Under the pieces are notes generated by a model, which worked only from the letters and a program-made list of their open reading frames with translations, did not search any database and was not told the DNA's origin. A DNA stretch of 64,000 bases, taken from the NCBI GenBank assembly GCA_002633005.1, contig NMRA01000027.1:1611118-1675117 (forward strand), written 5' to 3'. Below, one piece after another: positions 1 through 10,785 of this stretch (its first letter is position 1; each line of letters begins with the position of its first letter). Both the position numbers and the translations under genes were made by a program. The DNA is from Phoronis australis. Taxonomy: Eukaryota > Phoronida > Phoronidae.

Positions 1-893
1 TTATACCACGGCATATTAATGCGTAGAAACGGCGCACAACTAGTGACTGGTTTAACATGACAAATACACATACGCGGTCTGAAAATAGTGAAATTCAGAC
101 ACCTATTACCAAGCCTGCCTGAAGGGCTGACAAAGTTTTTATTGTATTAATTTCAAGGGCATGGAGTCTTCTACATGTCCATGTTATTATTTTTAGTTTT
201 CTCGCGGGGGCAGCTTCGCTATAAGGGTACAACTTACTGCTGGTTTTTCACAAGAAGGAAATGTACCTCCACGGAAACAGTTCCAGTGTTACCATGGTAA
301 CCGATATTGCAGTGTCGGTGCCGTTTTTACTGACATTGGTCATGAACCTATCATGTGATATCAAAATTGTTCAGAAACGATTCTGTTTGAAGCAGAAACT
401 GGAGTAGAAAATTTGGTCAAAAATGACTCGTTCCACACCAAGAAATTGCCTCATTTTGCCCCCAAGAACACTTCCCTTGTATCTCCTAAACCACCAAACT
501 TTGTGGCGTCATACTTCACCCAATTTCTCTCATCTCTAATGTGATTTATCAGGCTAAACATGGATCTGAATGGCTGACCCCCCACCTTGCCGCTTGTTGG
601 CTGTACAGTGGTCGGTGGATCCGTGGACTGATACTTAAGTGTCCACAGCAAAAAGTCAGTGTTCATAAAAAAGTCAATGTTCATAAAAATGGTGATCACA
701 ATCGTGTTATGTTTTATATAATGATTAAAAAGTATTCACTGCCAGAGGATTCAGAAAGTACCATGATAGCTTTAGTAGTTGAACTTTTGCCATAAAAAGT
801 TATTTGACGTGGATGGGCTTCTGGAAAGTTGATGTTTACCCTTTATTTGAAAAGTATGAATACGCTTGACTCGTGTGTCTTTCTCTTTCACAG
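1..893. other. Non-coding leader/intron upstream of NEMP exon
   Basis: I see no convincing exon here. The first recognisable NEMP exon (894) opens at a good acceptor (pyrimidine tract ending cacag at 889-893), so this stretch should be intron and possibly contain or follow the signal-peptide exon. A short open stretch at about 240-297, ending before a gtaacc donor, was considered as an upstream exon, but its translation does not align clearly with the NEMP N-terminus. Confidence 0.4.
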
Positions 894-1107
894 ATGCACA
901 TCACCATTGAAAGCGATGACTACAGCTTGTTTGTCGGGCGTAACCAATCGGATGTCTTTCACAAGTTTAAAGATTCAGAGCTCACGTGGTTTCATCTCAA
1001 GCGTATGATGCCATGGAAAACAGACACTGTGACGCTGGATCCATTTTACAACTCTTGCTTGGGAATACTAACCAAAGAGCCATACACTGTTGGTGTTCAC
1101 ATAAAAG
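894..1107 (+). CDS. NEMP exon: luminal domain
   Basis: The acceptor is at 889-893 and the donor follows aaaag at 1108 (gtttga). The translation starts MHITIESDDYSLFVG and ends GILTKEPYTVGVHIK. It aligns with the luminal segment of NEMP1 before the first internal membrane helix, including a conserved Cys in NSCLGIL. It ends in phase 1 and the next exon completes the codon as Asp of a D-P-H-K block, equivalent to the FDPKLF motif of vertebrate NEMP1. Confidence 0.75.
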
Positions 1108-4100
1108 GTTTGATGGGACAAATGGTGCTTGTGAAAGAATATGCAGGACACATCAAATGTAACTGGACAAATTACTGTTTTCCAGTAGAAAGCACCTAAT
1201 TTTGCTTTATGTTGGAACATGTGTTTGGCAATGACTAGTAAAAAGGCAATAAAAGAGTCGATAGACTGGTAAAAGGTATCCTGACGTGTCACCCATGTGG
1301 ACTTTTTTGTGGCAAATAGCTGTAAGCAACAGAGTACTAAAAAATAAAACAATTAGGTGGTACCAAGTGCACTGCGCTCTGTTTTCTTACAACTGTTTGC
1401 CATTGAAGAAATACACAAGAATGACACGTACTGTTAACACCTTGTTAACATTCCAATAAATTCCGTCCTGAAAGTCGACTATGATGTTGGATTCTGCTTT
1501 TGCCTAGTAGACATGTCATTTTGTCCGATTACTTTTGATTTGTCTTATATCTATGTCATAATTGTTGTACAATGCTGTTGTTGTCATTGGTGAAAAAGTA
1601 ATATTCATCTCAGACAACATTGCTGTCAAAATGAAGTCGCTGCCTAAGGTGAGAGGAGAGTCTGCTCAATTTTTGGCTTGACTGAGCAATACTCTGCTTG
1701 CCATTACATACTGGGTCTAGGGGTAGTCTTCAACTTTCAGGCAATGGGTTTGATGGCACTTAATTTTAGAGGTTCCATATTCACTATTGTGGGTACAATC
1801 GCTATGACTACCAATGAGCTCCTCAGACGTTTTACCACTCTGAAAACTGTATTAAAATGTGCCACTAACTTGTGGTTCGGCAGTTTTCTAACAATTTAAA
1901 ATACTCTCAAATTCCAAATGAAATTGAAAATGCCAATAAAGTCAAAAATAGCATTAATTGTTTCCTCCAACTCATTTTGAAACCACATTTCATTAATTAA
2001 GAAAAAATAACTGCATCATTTTAGTGGTTGGAAGTTCTTTTTTATATTTTTTCTTGTTTTAAAAGCTACTCAAAGTTATCTCTGCTGGTTTTTGTTGAAT
2101 GAATTGACTTCGTTGGCAAATCAATAAGGATTACATCTTTCGTGACTATAAGAACAAGCTTCAAAATGTAGTTTGTGTGTTTTTGACTTATGGCAACATT
2201 ATTCCTAACATTCTCCTGCAGTCATACGATGACTTATCATTAATAAAAATGGTTGTGTGGATTACCCAGCAATGCCATTTTTATGCGCCCACATATTTAT
2301 ATATGTGGACGCATTATGCTGTCATCCAAGTCCATCCGGCAACTGGCCGTCTGGCGTCTGCTGCTCTATCTCAAAAACTGTTTGACATATGTTCATGAAA
2401 TGTTGCACATGTGTTCCTTTTAAGGATGGGATGACATGAGCAAACTTTCGGATGGATCCGACCACCAGTGTGCCCCCTAGTGGCAATTTTTATTTTTTCA
2501 CGCCTAACTCTATCTTCAAAGGTCGTCAATAGATTTTCATAAAATTTGACATACAGGCATCTATTTGTAAGATGATGCTGTTTTTTCGTTTTCATATGGA
2601 TTCCAGGTATTTTGCGCCACCTAGTGGCTATTTTTACTTTTTTGAGACTTCTTTTGTGTCCGCCCCTCTATCAACCAAACTGCTGTAAAGATGGTTGAGA
2701 AAATTTGCATGTATGTTTTTAGTATGAGGAGGACGGCTGACAATAATTTCCCGATGACTTTGACTACTGTGGTGCCTCCCAGTGGCAGTTTTGTTTACTT
2801 TTATGCCCAAAGCTGTATCTCCTAATTTCACTGCAGAATATTTATTAAATTTAATAAGTGTATTTATATGAAGTTGACAACAGACTTTCAGACGGATACG
2901 ATGAACGCTGTGTCCCCTATTGGCAATTTCATTTTTTTTTTCCTTTGTTTCTCTGAAGTTCCTTTCCAGATTTTAATGAAATTTCTTAAATAGCTCTCTA
3001 TTAAAAATGATGGCATGTTCCTTATTTCGGCATATTATGCATCATCTAGTGGCCATTTTTTTGATAGAAATAAACAACCCTAGAAGCACACCGTTTGTGG
3101 TGCATTCGTGAGCGCATTTCAACGCTTGCGTTGCTCTTGATATGTTACCTTGTGAGTCATACTCATGTGGCATTTCTTTCAGATCCCCACAAAATGTTCC
3201 TGCTCGTGTTTCTAGTTGGTGTTGGTCTATTCTTCGGTGCTGATGAGTTAAGCAAGTAGGTTGCAGATGTTTGAGTGAGTGAATAGCAGAGCTTTGGGTA
3301 ACTGAATAGCAAAGGTTTGGGTAAGTGATTAGCAGAGGTTTGGGTAATTGAATGGCAGAGGTTTGTGTAAGTGAGTGGCAGAGGTTTTGGTAACTGAATA
3401 GCAAAGGTTTGGGTAAGTGAGTAGCAGAGGATTGGGTAACTGAATAGCAAAGGTTTGGGTAAATGAGTAGCGGAGGTTATTTAATTGAATAGCAAAGGTT
3501 TGGGTAAGTGATTAGCAGATGTTTCAGTAAATGAAAAGCAGTTGCTGTGGGTTAATGTATAGCAGAAGCTTGAGTAAGTGAATAGCAGATGCAAAATGCA
3601 GAAAATGGTGGTTGAAAACTCAGAAGACTCCTTTGTATTTAATGTCTGTAATTTTGCTCCATTTCAGAAACATCCTATTCTACTATGGGTCTGGTGTGAG
3701 TCTGGGTGTGCTGGCTTCGCTGTTGATCGTTGTGTTTATAGTCAGCAGATANTGGCGGAAATAGGGAAAGACGTTGTATAATTGACCTGGTTTTCAGAAG
3801 GTTGGCCCCTAAATGTGACTGAGCTGAGGCAATTTTTTATTAATGTAATATTTACAATGAGGGTAGTCCCATCAGTTCACACTGCTTTCCATGGGGCCCT
3901 CAGATAACAAGCAAACATAAATCAAGTGATATATTTCACCATTCCAGCTCATCAGCAGTGCAACTTACTGTGCAGCAGTGATACTTTACTAAGTGATACA
4001 AGGAAGAATCTCTAAATAATTCAGCTGCAATATTATGATTAACATGACATTAGTGTACAACTGCGGGACTAGGGCACTACAAGTGCATAGAACTGTGGGT

Positions 4101-6579
4101 AAATATGGCAGAAACAAAGATGGTGCTGTGGTATTTCAGGATGTAGCTACTCTTATTACAATAATTGTAAACTGGCTTACAGGTCGGAATTTCTGGATTA
4201 GAAATAACTTTTCCTTGTAAAATCAAAGATTCAAGTGAATTTGATTACACCTTATGTTAAATAGATGAGCAGAGTGTATTGTCAACCATTAATGTTCTAT
4301 CAGATACTGTCAACATAGTTCAAAAATAATGTATTTCATTCAGACAGTTATCTCTGCAGAGTTAACTGAAACTTGAAAACTCGTGCACAGGATTAGTTTG
4401 ATTATTGCATAAAGGCAAATGCCTTCTTCAGCAACGGAATGCGATGCTGTCGCTACGTGGAATCTTACTTTTACACAACTCGGACCTGGTTGTACATAGG
4501 CTATCATTTTCTGAATTCTCAGAAGTACGGCGGAATCGCTTTCCTCGTCGGTGGCTGGTCGTTTGTTCTCTACTTCATCCAGTTGCTGTGGACTAATCTA
4601 CAGAGTGTTTTGGAGCGTTACTCTCAATACGTTCTCGGCTACTTCACTGTGGCCGGTCTCCTGAGTTTTGCCCTCTGCTACTGGCGAGGGCCTGTGACCA
4701 ACCCCAGGACGTTGAACCTCATTAAGTGGTCTATACAGTTTGCTGGCTTGGTGCTCATTTATAACAGTTCACAGATTCAGGAAGTGTCTATGTTCTGCGT
4801 GTTGTCTGTCCTCGCCGTTCATAACTTCCCGCGGTGGGTGATCTGCAGTATTCAAATGTCATGGTAAGTTACAAGGTTATGCTTTGTAGTTCGACATTGT
4901 CGGGTATTTTATGTTACAATATATTTATTGTGATATTTAAAATGAGGGTGGCCTTTTCAGTGATAGCACTGCTTTCCAAGAGGGCCTCAATGTAATTAAT
5001 GTTTTTCTTTGACACTAAAAAGTCAGAATGACATATTTTTATTAAATCTTTATTGTAAGCTGTATAGATTTTTCTTTTTGCATGCGTGACATACATTTTA
5101 TTTAATACATGACATACTTTGAATATTCATTATGTACATATCGATACTCATAACTTGCATCTGTTACGCATGTTCTACTCGGTATATTCATAAATTTCAT
5201 TGTATTGGCATTAATTAAAACTTTGTATTCATACCTTAATACGTACCTTGCATGGTATATGCATTGTATACATTATATTTGCTATAGCTTACCTTAACTT
5301 CTCAAAAAAGACGTGTATGGTAATTTTTCACGTATTTAGCCTACAATATGGCCGGCAAGTGAAATTCAATTTGCTAAGTTACTACAAAAATAAAGAGCAA
5401 AGAACACTAACAATTTTGCTCAAGTTCCCATTATTGTATAAATCCTGTTCATTGTGCAATTCAATACGCATGTATAAATCCTGTTCATTGTGCAATTCAA
5501 TACGCATGATTGTATAAATCCTGTTCATTGTGCAATTCTTCGAAGTGGGATGCTAAAACCAGATGTACATTTTCTTTTTATGTAGATCAGTACTTATAGA
5601 ACCTTAAGCATGTGATCTAGATCTGTTAAATTTCTAGAACATTCTGTTGCCTATATCCATGACCCTCAGCTAATAGTAGTGTCGTTCTTGTCTGTTTCCA
5701 TTTGATATAATGACAGGGTCAGACTCTTCCCACCGAAAGTCAAACTGTTGTCTGAGGACGAATATATACAGCAGGGAACGAAAGAAACACGCAAAGCACT
5801 AGAGGATCTTCGTGAATATTGCCGCAGTCCTGAGTGTGACGCTTGGAAAGTCATTAGTAGGATCAAGAGTCCACAGAGGTGCATTATAGTTGTCTTTATT
5901 CAGGTTTCAATGCTCTCCTTTGCTTTTATATTAACTTTGGAGTAGTCTTGGGACACTTGACATTTCGCTTTGGTGTGCTGGTATGACTGTGTGTGGTCTC
6001 AAACACTATGGAATGAGAAGGTTTTTTAGCATTGGTCTGACTTGTATAAATGCATACGTTCAAATAGTCAAACAAGACCCTTCTTTACGAACTTTCTTTC
6101 TAGCCTCTCTTCAGCTTACAACAAAATGCATAATTAGTTCTGACCTAAATCCTGACCTGCACTCACCGACTAAAAAAACACTTGTCTCCATCAATTTCAG
6201 CCAAAGTCTTGTGTTTTTTTGGACAATTGCACAAAGACACGGTTTGAAATGCTACAATATGCCAACCAACGGGTTGCAAAATCAAACCATGTACCATTTC
6301 AATTTTCTTTTCTGAAGAAGTGAGCAAATAAAAGTAACGCACCACCTACTTGATTTTCAGAAAAACACAGACCATGCTTTCTGGCCTTCTAGAGTACTGT
6401 CTTTCTTGTTGCATAATAAATTGTAAATCTCTTTTTTCAGATTTGCTCAGTTTGTCGAAGGCAGTCCTCACGTAACGGACACGGAACTTCTGCACTATGA
6501 CTCAGATGCAGAAGAACTCCTACAGCCAGACTTCACAGATGATGAGTCAGAGATAGATTTCAGACTTTCTTCGCAATAG
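894..6579 (+). CDS. NEMP-family nuclear envelope integral membrane protein, 5'-incomplete gene
   Basis: Six spliced exons give a protein that aligns in order with vertebrate NEMP1 (TMEM194A), an inner nuclear membrane protein linked to nuclear envelope stiffness and fertility. Exons are 894-1107, 3183-3255, 3668-about 3750, 4523-4863, 5717-5878 and 6441-6579. The junctions 1107/3183 (phase 1), 3255/3668, 4863/5717 (phase 2) and 5878/6441 (phase 2) all keep frame. Diagnostic blocks are a luminal domain, several membrane segments with VGGWSF, and a cytoplasmic tail reading LLSEDEYIQQG...TRKALEDLREYC...ISRIKSPQR followed by FAQFVEGS. The signal-peptide exon is not identified, and the 3' end of exon 3 is interrupted by an N at 3751, so the complete protein cannot be read. 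The last exon is repeated downstream, probably by misassembly. Family assignment is firm; NEMP1 versus NEMP2 is not resolved. Confidence 0.88.
2340..3060 (+). repeat. Diverged ~140 bp tandem repeat array in NEMP intron
   Basis: About five diverged units lie in the intron between 1108 and 3182. Each carries a variant of cccctagtggc (near 2473, 2617, 2776, 2914, 3043) followed by a T-rich stretch, and a second block resembling a...catgaaatttgacatat about 60 bases before the next unit. Spacings are about 129-159 bases. It is an old satellite-like array, probably derived from a dispersed repeat, with no coding content. Confidence 0.55.
3183..3255 (+). CDS. NEMP exon: membrane helix
   Basis: A short exon between the acceptor ctttcag (3182) and donor gtaggt (3256). 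It encodes DPHKMFLLVFLVGVGLFFG, then ADELS, matching the FDPKLFLVFLLGLMLFF block of vertebrate NEMP1. It is a single hydrophobic membrane segment. It joins in frame to the next exon (S-K-N-I-L-F-Y-Y). Confidence 0.85.
3249..3593 (+). repeat. ~23 bp minisatellite starting at a splice donor
   Basis: About 15 copies of a unit close to agcagaggtttgggtaagtg, variable in sequence. The first recognisable unit (agcaagtaggttgcagatg...) overlaps the 3' end of NEMP exon 2 and its donor, so the array seems to have expanded from the exon-intron boundary. Many units contain gtaagt, an ideal donor hexamer. The minus-strand open frames through the array (about 3042-3450) follow from the repeat and are not genes. 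Confidence 0.8.
3668..3750 (+). CDS. NEMP exon: membrane helix, 3' end lost at N
   Basis: The acceptor atttcag ends at 3667. The frame reads NILFYYGSGVSLGVLASLLI, then VVFIVSR, matching the FYYSTGMTVGIVASLLIIIFILSK helix of vertebrate NEMP1. The next codon is ta followed by an N at 3751. The expected short basic linker (PKK/R type) and the exon's donor cannot be identified after the N, where the frame soon hits a stop. The N probably marks a sequence gap of unknown size. Confidence 0.8.
3751..3751. other. Assembly gap (single N) inside NEMP exon
   Basis: A single undetermined base falls inside a conserved coding exon exactly where the protein homology stops. Unlike the Ns at 7083 and 52139, I see no duplicated sequence on its two sides, so it more likely hides missing sequence than an unmerged overlap. 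Confidence 0.7.
4523..4863 (+). CDS. NEMP exon: VGGWSF membrane core
   Basis: The acceptor is ttctgaattctcag (4522) and the donor gtaagt starts at 4864. It encodes 113 residues beginning KYGGIAFLVGGWSFVLYFIQ and including SFALCYWRGPVTNPRTLNLI and WSIQFAGLVLIYNSSQIQ. It contains three or four hydrophobic helices. The VGGWSF...YFIQL, CY..GP...R..NL and GL...Y...QI positions are hallmarks of NEMP1. It ends in phase 2 and joins in frame to the cytoplasmic exon at 5717. Confidence 0.93.
5435..5540 (+). repeat. Short direct triplication in NEMP intron
   Basis: Three near-identical copies of a 36-40 bp unit beginning tgtataaatcctgttc start at 5435, 5471 and 5511. The lack of divergence suggests a recent slippage event. 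It lies in the intron between 4864 and 5716. Confidence 0.85.
5717..5878 (+). CDS. NEMP exon: conserved cytoplasmic/nucleoplasmic domain
   Basis: The acceptor is tgacag (5716) and the donor gtgcat starts at 5879. It encodes VRLFPPKVKLLSEDEYIQQG, then TKETRKALEDLREYCRSPEC and DAWKVISRIKSPQR. This is nearly colinear with the vertebrate NEMP1 segment RLLTEEEYRIQG...[31 protein letters not shown], the most conserved nucleoplasmic part of the family. Both boundaries are phase 2. Confidence 0.93.
6441..6579 (+). CDS. NEMP last exon, copy 1
   Basis: The acceptor cttttttcag ends at 6440. It encodes FAQFVEGSPHVTDTELLHYD, then an acidic tail SDAEELLQPDFTDDESEIDF ending RLSSQ and a TAG at 6577-6579. 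FAQFVEGS corresponds to FADFVEGSSHLT of vertebrate NEMP1. The tail has many Asp, Glu and Ser residues. The downstream copy has Asp instead of His at LLHYD and one silent change. Confidence 0.9.
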
Positions 6580-6919
6580 CGAATTTAATCATAGGTCATT
6601 GTAAATACCATGCCTGGATGACCCTTCATTTGAAATACCATGCCTTGGTGACCCGTCATTTTAAAACTGATGCAAGTGGTCGTAGGTTTTAATTTATATG
6701 TGTTCTTGATGATGAGCAGCTTAGATATTTGTGTTACTGCATAGGCCTAGGCTGGACTCGCTTTAACATGAGGTAAGATAATATTCTATGCATGACTGTG
6801 TGATTTCATGTGGAGTGTTTGTGTGTAAGTGATAGTTCAAGTTGACGCCTTTTGCCGTTCTGGACATCAAGTGCCGGAATGTGCTGATTACAATCTGGCA
6901 AGTGCCATGTTGTTATAGA

Positions 6920-6925
6920 AATAAA
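6920..6925 (+). terminator. Candidate polyadenylation signal of NEMP
   Basis: AATAAA lies about 340 bases after the NEMP stop codon. The same hexamer is at 7864-7869 in the duplicated copy. No other canonical hexamer is nearer the stop. Confidence 0.5.
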
Positions 6926-7082
6926 TCCTCTGAATGGTGCTGAATTGCAAACAGTTGTTTGATCACATCTAAAGGTCATCAGTGCATCCAATGTACTAAG
7001 TAAATCCCTACTTTACGTTTTCTACCCCATTTCACTTGTCATGGAACATACCTCCACTTGTCCAAAATAGCAAAACCCGAAA

Positions 7083-7083
7083 N
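7083..7083. other. Assembly join (single N) between duplicate copies
   Basis: The N sits exactly where the first copy (6131-7082) ends and the second (7084-8025) begins. Sequence unique to the left contig precedes copy 1 and sequence unique to the right contig follows copy 2, the geometry of an unmerged overlap. Confidence 0.85.
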
Positions 7084-8025
7084 TAATTAGTTCTGACCTA
7101 AATCCCGACCTGCACTCACCGACTAAAAAACACTCGTGTCCATCAATTTCAGCCAAAGTCTTGTGTTTTTTAGCACAAAGACACGGTTTGGAATGCTGTA
7201 ATATGCCAACCAACGAGTTACAAAATCAAATCGTGTACCATTTCAATTTTCTTTTCTGGAGAAGTGAGCAAATAAAAATAACGCACCACCTACTTGATTT
7301 TCAGAAAAACACAGACCATGCTTTCTGGCCTTATAGAGTACTGTCTTTCGTGTTGCATAATAAATTGTAGATCTCTTTTTTCAGATTTGCTCAGTTTGTC
7401 GAAGGCAGTCCTCACGTAACGGACACGGAACTTCTGGACTATGACTCAGATGCAGAAGAACTCCTACAGCCAGACTTCACGGATGATGAGTCAGAGATAG
7501 ATTTCAGACTTTCTTCGCAATAGCGAATTTAATCATAGGTCATTGTAAATACCATGCCTGGATGACCCTTCATTTGAAATACCATGCCTTGGTGACCCGT
7601 CATTTTAAAACTGATGCAAGTGGTCGTAGGTTTTAATTTATATGTGTTCTTGATGATGAGCAGCTTAGATATTTGTGTTACTGCATAGGCCTAGGCTGGA
7701 CTCGCTTTAACATGAGGTAAGATAATATTCTATGCATGACTGTGTGATTTCATGTGGAGTGTTTGTGTGTAAGTGATAGTTCAAGTTGACGCCTTTTGCC
7801 GTTCTGGACATCAAGTGCCGGAATGTGCTGATTACAATCTGGCAAGTGCCATGTTGTTATAGAAATAAATCCTCTGAATGGTGCTGAATTGCAAACAGTT
7901 GTTTGATCACATCTAAAGGTCATCAGTGCATCCAATGTACTAAGTAAATCCCTACTTTACGTTTTCTACCCCATTTCACTTGTCATGGAACATACCTCCA
8001 CTTGTCCAAAATAGCAAAACCCGAA
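7084..8025 (+). repeat. Second copy of the NEMP 3'-end duplication
   Basis: Diverged copy of 6131-7082 containing the intron tail, the last exon and the 3' UTR. It has a complete acceptor and open last exon, so an automatic annotation could report a spurious extra terminal exon or a second gene fragment here. Confidence 0.9.
7385..7523 (+). pseudogene. Duplicate NEMP last exon (probable assembly artefact)
   Basis: Identical in length (139 bases) to 6441-6579 and opening at the same acceptor. It encodes the FAQFVEGS...RLSSQ tail with one amino-acid change (LLDYD for LLHYD). No other NEMP exon accompanies it. It most likely represents the other allele rather than a real alternative terminal exon. 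If the duplication were real it could serve as an alternative last exon. Confidence 0.75.
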
Positions 8026-10489
8026 AAGTTTTAGTTATTGATGAACTTGTGATCACTATTTTGTTTCTGTGTTTACAAAAACACCTCTCCATAACACTGT
8101 TGACCCACATCATCGTGTGATCAAGCGACACTCGAGGTCAGAAGGTCACAATGCCATTGATGCTATCAAAATTTCAATTGCTGTTCATTTTATGATGGAC
8201 TTGTAGACCTTGTTAGGAATCTTAAAATGATAATGTACTATTAGCTTTGTGAGGAAATGCAGCGAAATTAGCAACTGTTCCAGAAACTATTCATTGCAAG
8301 AAATGGAACTCATTGATCAGCTTTAATGGAACAAAACGGACAAGTAATATGCGAAGATCATTCAGATGATTGGAAATCCCCTATGAGAAATCACACAGTC
8401 AAACATGGAATTTAAGGGAATCCCACTTGCAGTTCAAAAGATTCAGTTTAAAGTCCCATCTAGTGTCATCTTGGATATTTAATTCACACTACATTAGATG
8501 TATGGCTATCCTATGTCAGAGACTATTGTTTCACTCTATTTGGTCTCTGGGACAACTGGTGCATTTGAGTGTAACTTTGACTTTGGGAACATCAAAACCG
8601 ATCTCCACCCAATAACCAAACTTACTCCTTGAAGTTATACTACAGCACTGGTTTTCTTTTGCGTGATTCTGAGGAATACTTGTTGCTGACGTAGATTGCA
8701 GGCTGGTGAAGCCATCAAGTCAAACACATCTAAAAGGGTACTGCATGGGTCATTAATGATATGAATATAATCAGTGTCCAGGTCACATTCTGAATCCGAT
8801 GGATTTTACCACCATAGTCCCTAGGCAACATTTGTTTATTGTAGTTGTGATACATATCATTTGTGTTTGACTTGAGTCTTATAGTCTTTAGTGATTAGAC
8901 TCTAGTTTGTGCTACCTTTTTACAGAAATAATACTTTTGATAAAGATGATTGAAATTAATTGTAAAATAATCATGTGATGTTGAATTTGTTCTTCTACAT
9001 CGTCAGATGGTGGTCCTAGTGAATCTGTAGTTAATGCTGCAATTTGGCCTGATCAGCTACGAAATGAATATGGAATTGGGTTTTTTCCTCTCATAAAATT
9101 AGTCTCATAATATTCCTCACCAAGATAGGATTTTGTATCCGTCCTCAACTTTTATCACATATAATGCATACCTGCACCTTTTAAAAAAATGTTCGCCACT
9201 TTAGGATTGACTAACTCAGTAAAATCCTTTTCTTGAGTCTTTGATGATTTCTGCAATGTATGATTGTCCTTCTTGGTGGATTTCTAAGGAATATTACAAG
9301 ACAGGTTTTATGAAAGTAAAAGGTTTTATTCAATTTTCGTTTTTAGACAGTTCAATGGTGAAATACTGCTTATTTACATGATGGAGATTGTCTGATTATA
9401 CTGCATGTGCCCATTTTTAGGACTGTGCACCTTTATTTTTACAAATTCTTTGCTCAATTGTTACACATATAGGCGCATACACAGCTAAGCTTCATTCTAA
9501 AGTACAGGCTTGTTGGGTAGTGTTCTGATGTTGAAACTCCTAAACACCTGCCTTGCCCTGCTAAGGAGCAGTTCTTTTACACCATTACTGCCTATAGTGC
9601 ATTGCAACAAATGAAAAACTGTCCATTATTAACAGACACTGTTGGACTTGAAACCTTTCACAAGCAACCTGTTGATTGATAAAAGAGCTCTCCTGAGTTT
9701 AGCACAGCTGTTTCTGGCAATGGGCCCAATGACCCTTTTACAGCAAAAACATACCATATACCATCTGTCATTTTTAAAGATGTTTTACCATTCTTTGAAC
9801 TTTTCACTTTATGTGATGTTGAATAGGTGCCACCGTGTTGTAAGGGATAAGCAAAGTTTCACTGGTATGCTATTGTCAAACTTCGTCCTTGTGTCCAAAT
9901 CCAGATATAGTCACAGTTTCAAATACCTTACAGTGCATGGGCCTTGATATGTGCATATGCTGCATGAGCACCACCTGGTGGTAGTTTTCTTGACCTTGAA
10001 ATTTAATGTCATTTTATTTTTTTTAAAGTGTTTTCACATGTTGTTAGGACTTGTAGTCATTAGAAGCCCATAGTCATGCTCACCATTGAACCCCTCTGTG
10101 TGTTTTACATTGAATGACAATCATCATTTTGATCAAGCTAACAGGTTTCAGATGCTCTTAATCTGCCATCTGCCAACAATCGTAACTTTGGATTGAGACC
10201 ACTTGCCTCTATGAGAGTGGTGTCCACTTGTTCCCGTTTCGTGTAGTGTTAGTTATTTCTCAGCTTGGAAAAACTGGCCATCCTAGTCATGCCTTGTTGG
10301 TCCTGTTCTATTGCACTAACTCACTGTCAGTTCTTTCCAAGTCCAAGAACCACGAACTGTTAAGTGTTAAGCGGTCTACACTGTATATTACGAGAAGTTA
10401 GTTATTTGGACTGAAGGCAACTTTGAGTCTTCGTGGTGCGTAAAGTGTCAAATTTATGTCTAAAGAGTTTGTATACATACGTGTACATT
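8026..10489. other. Intergenic stretch without recognised genes
   Basis: Only short open frames without splice context or recognisable protein sequence (for example 8370-8615 and 9642-9947). Composition is AT-rich. A caccacctggtggtag motif near 9968 resembles the old cctagtggc repeat of the NEMP intron. I see nothing else. Confidence 0.5.
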
Positions 10490-10785
10490 AACCATTAGGT
10501 GGTAGACCTTCAGGTATACACGTTTGTTTGAATGCGACTTTACAGTTGAATCGTCCACATTTTACTAGTCGCTCTGGTACGTATTTAGTGGCAATCTTAG
10601 ACTTGCATCAGTCCTGTACAGAAGTTGTCAGATGTCATCGCGAACATCTGACAACTCCTGTATATGCCTGATCCAAGTATCGGATCGCTACTACTGTACG
10701 TACGTACGAGAGGACACTGGTAGAATGTGGATGATTCAACTGCAAGGTCGTGTTCAATCAAACGTACACTGTACATTAACAATGG
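10490..10785. mobile_element. Foldback (long-hairpin) element
   Basis: An imperfect palindrome centred near 10640. The inner 12 bases gttgtcagatgt (10624-10635) and acatctgacaac (10644-10655) are perfect, and similarity extends outward about 140 bases on each side. For example, tttacagttgaatcgtccac on the left mirrors ttgcagttgaatcatccaca read from the right. It has no coding content. It is probably a MITE or foldback remnant. Confidence 0.75.

Larger units (their letters stand above)
6131..7082 (+). repeat. First copy of a ~950 bp duplication (NEMP 3' end)
   Basis: This segment (end of the last intron, last exon and 3' UTR) is repeated almost base for base at 7084-8025. The two copies differ by scattered substitutions and small indels, for example in the A-run near 6172 and about eight bases missing near 7173. 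The copies abut across a single N. The pattern fits two overlapping allelic contig ends placed side by side better than a true tandem duplication. Confidence 0.9.

Noticed and set aside
240-297. NEMP signal-peptide or early luminal exon ending at gtaacc
   Set aside because: The phase 0 frame needed to join exon 894 gives HGNSSSVTM-type sequence that I could not align to the NEMP N-terminus.
3042-3450. Minus-strand frames of 95 and 120 codons with repeating LPKPLLFSY-type units
   Set aside because: Translation of the 23-base minisatellite, not a repeat protein.
7084-8025. A genuine second NEMP terminal exon or tandem gene
   Set aside because: The copy boundary coincides with the N and the outer flanks are unique on each side, which fits an unmerged contig overlap better. 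Kept as a finding because long reads could overturn it.
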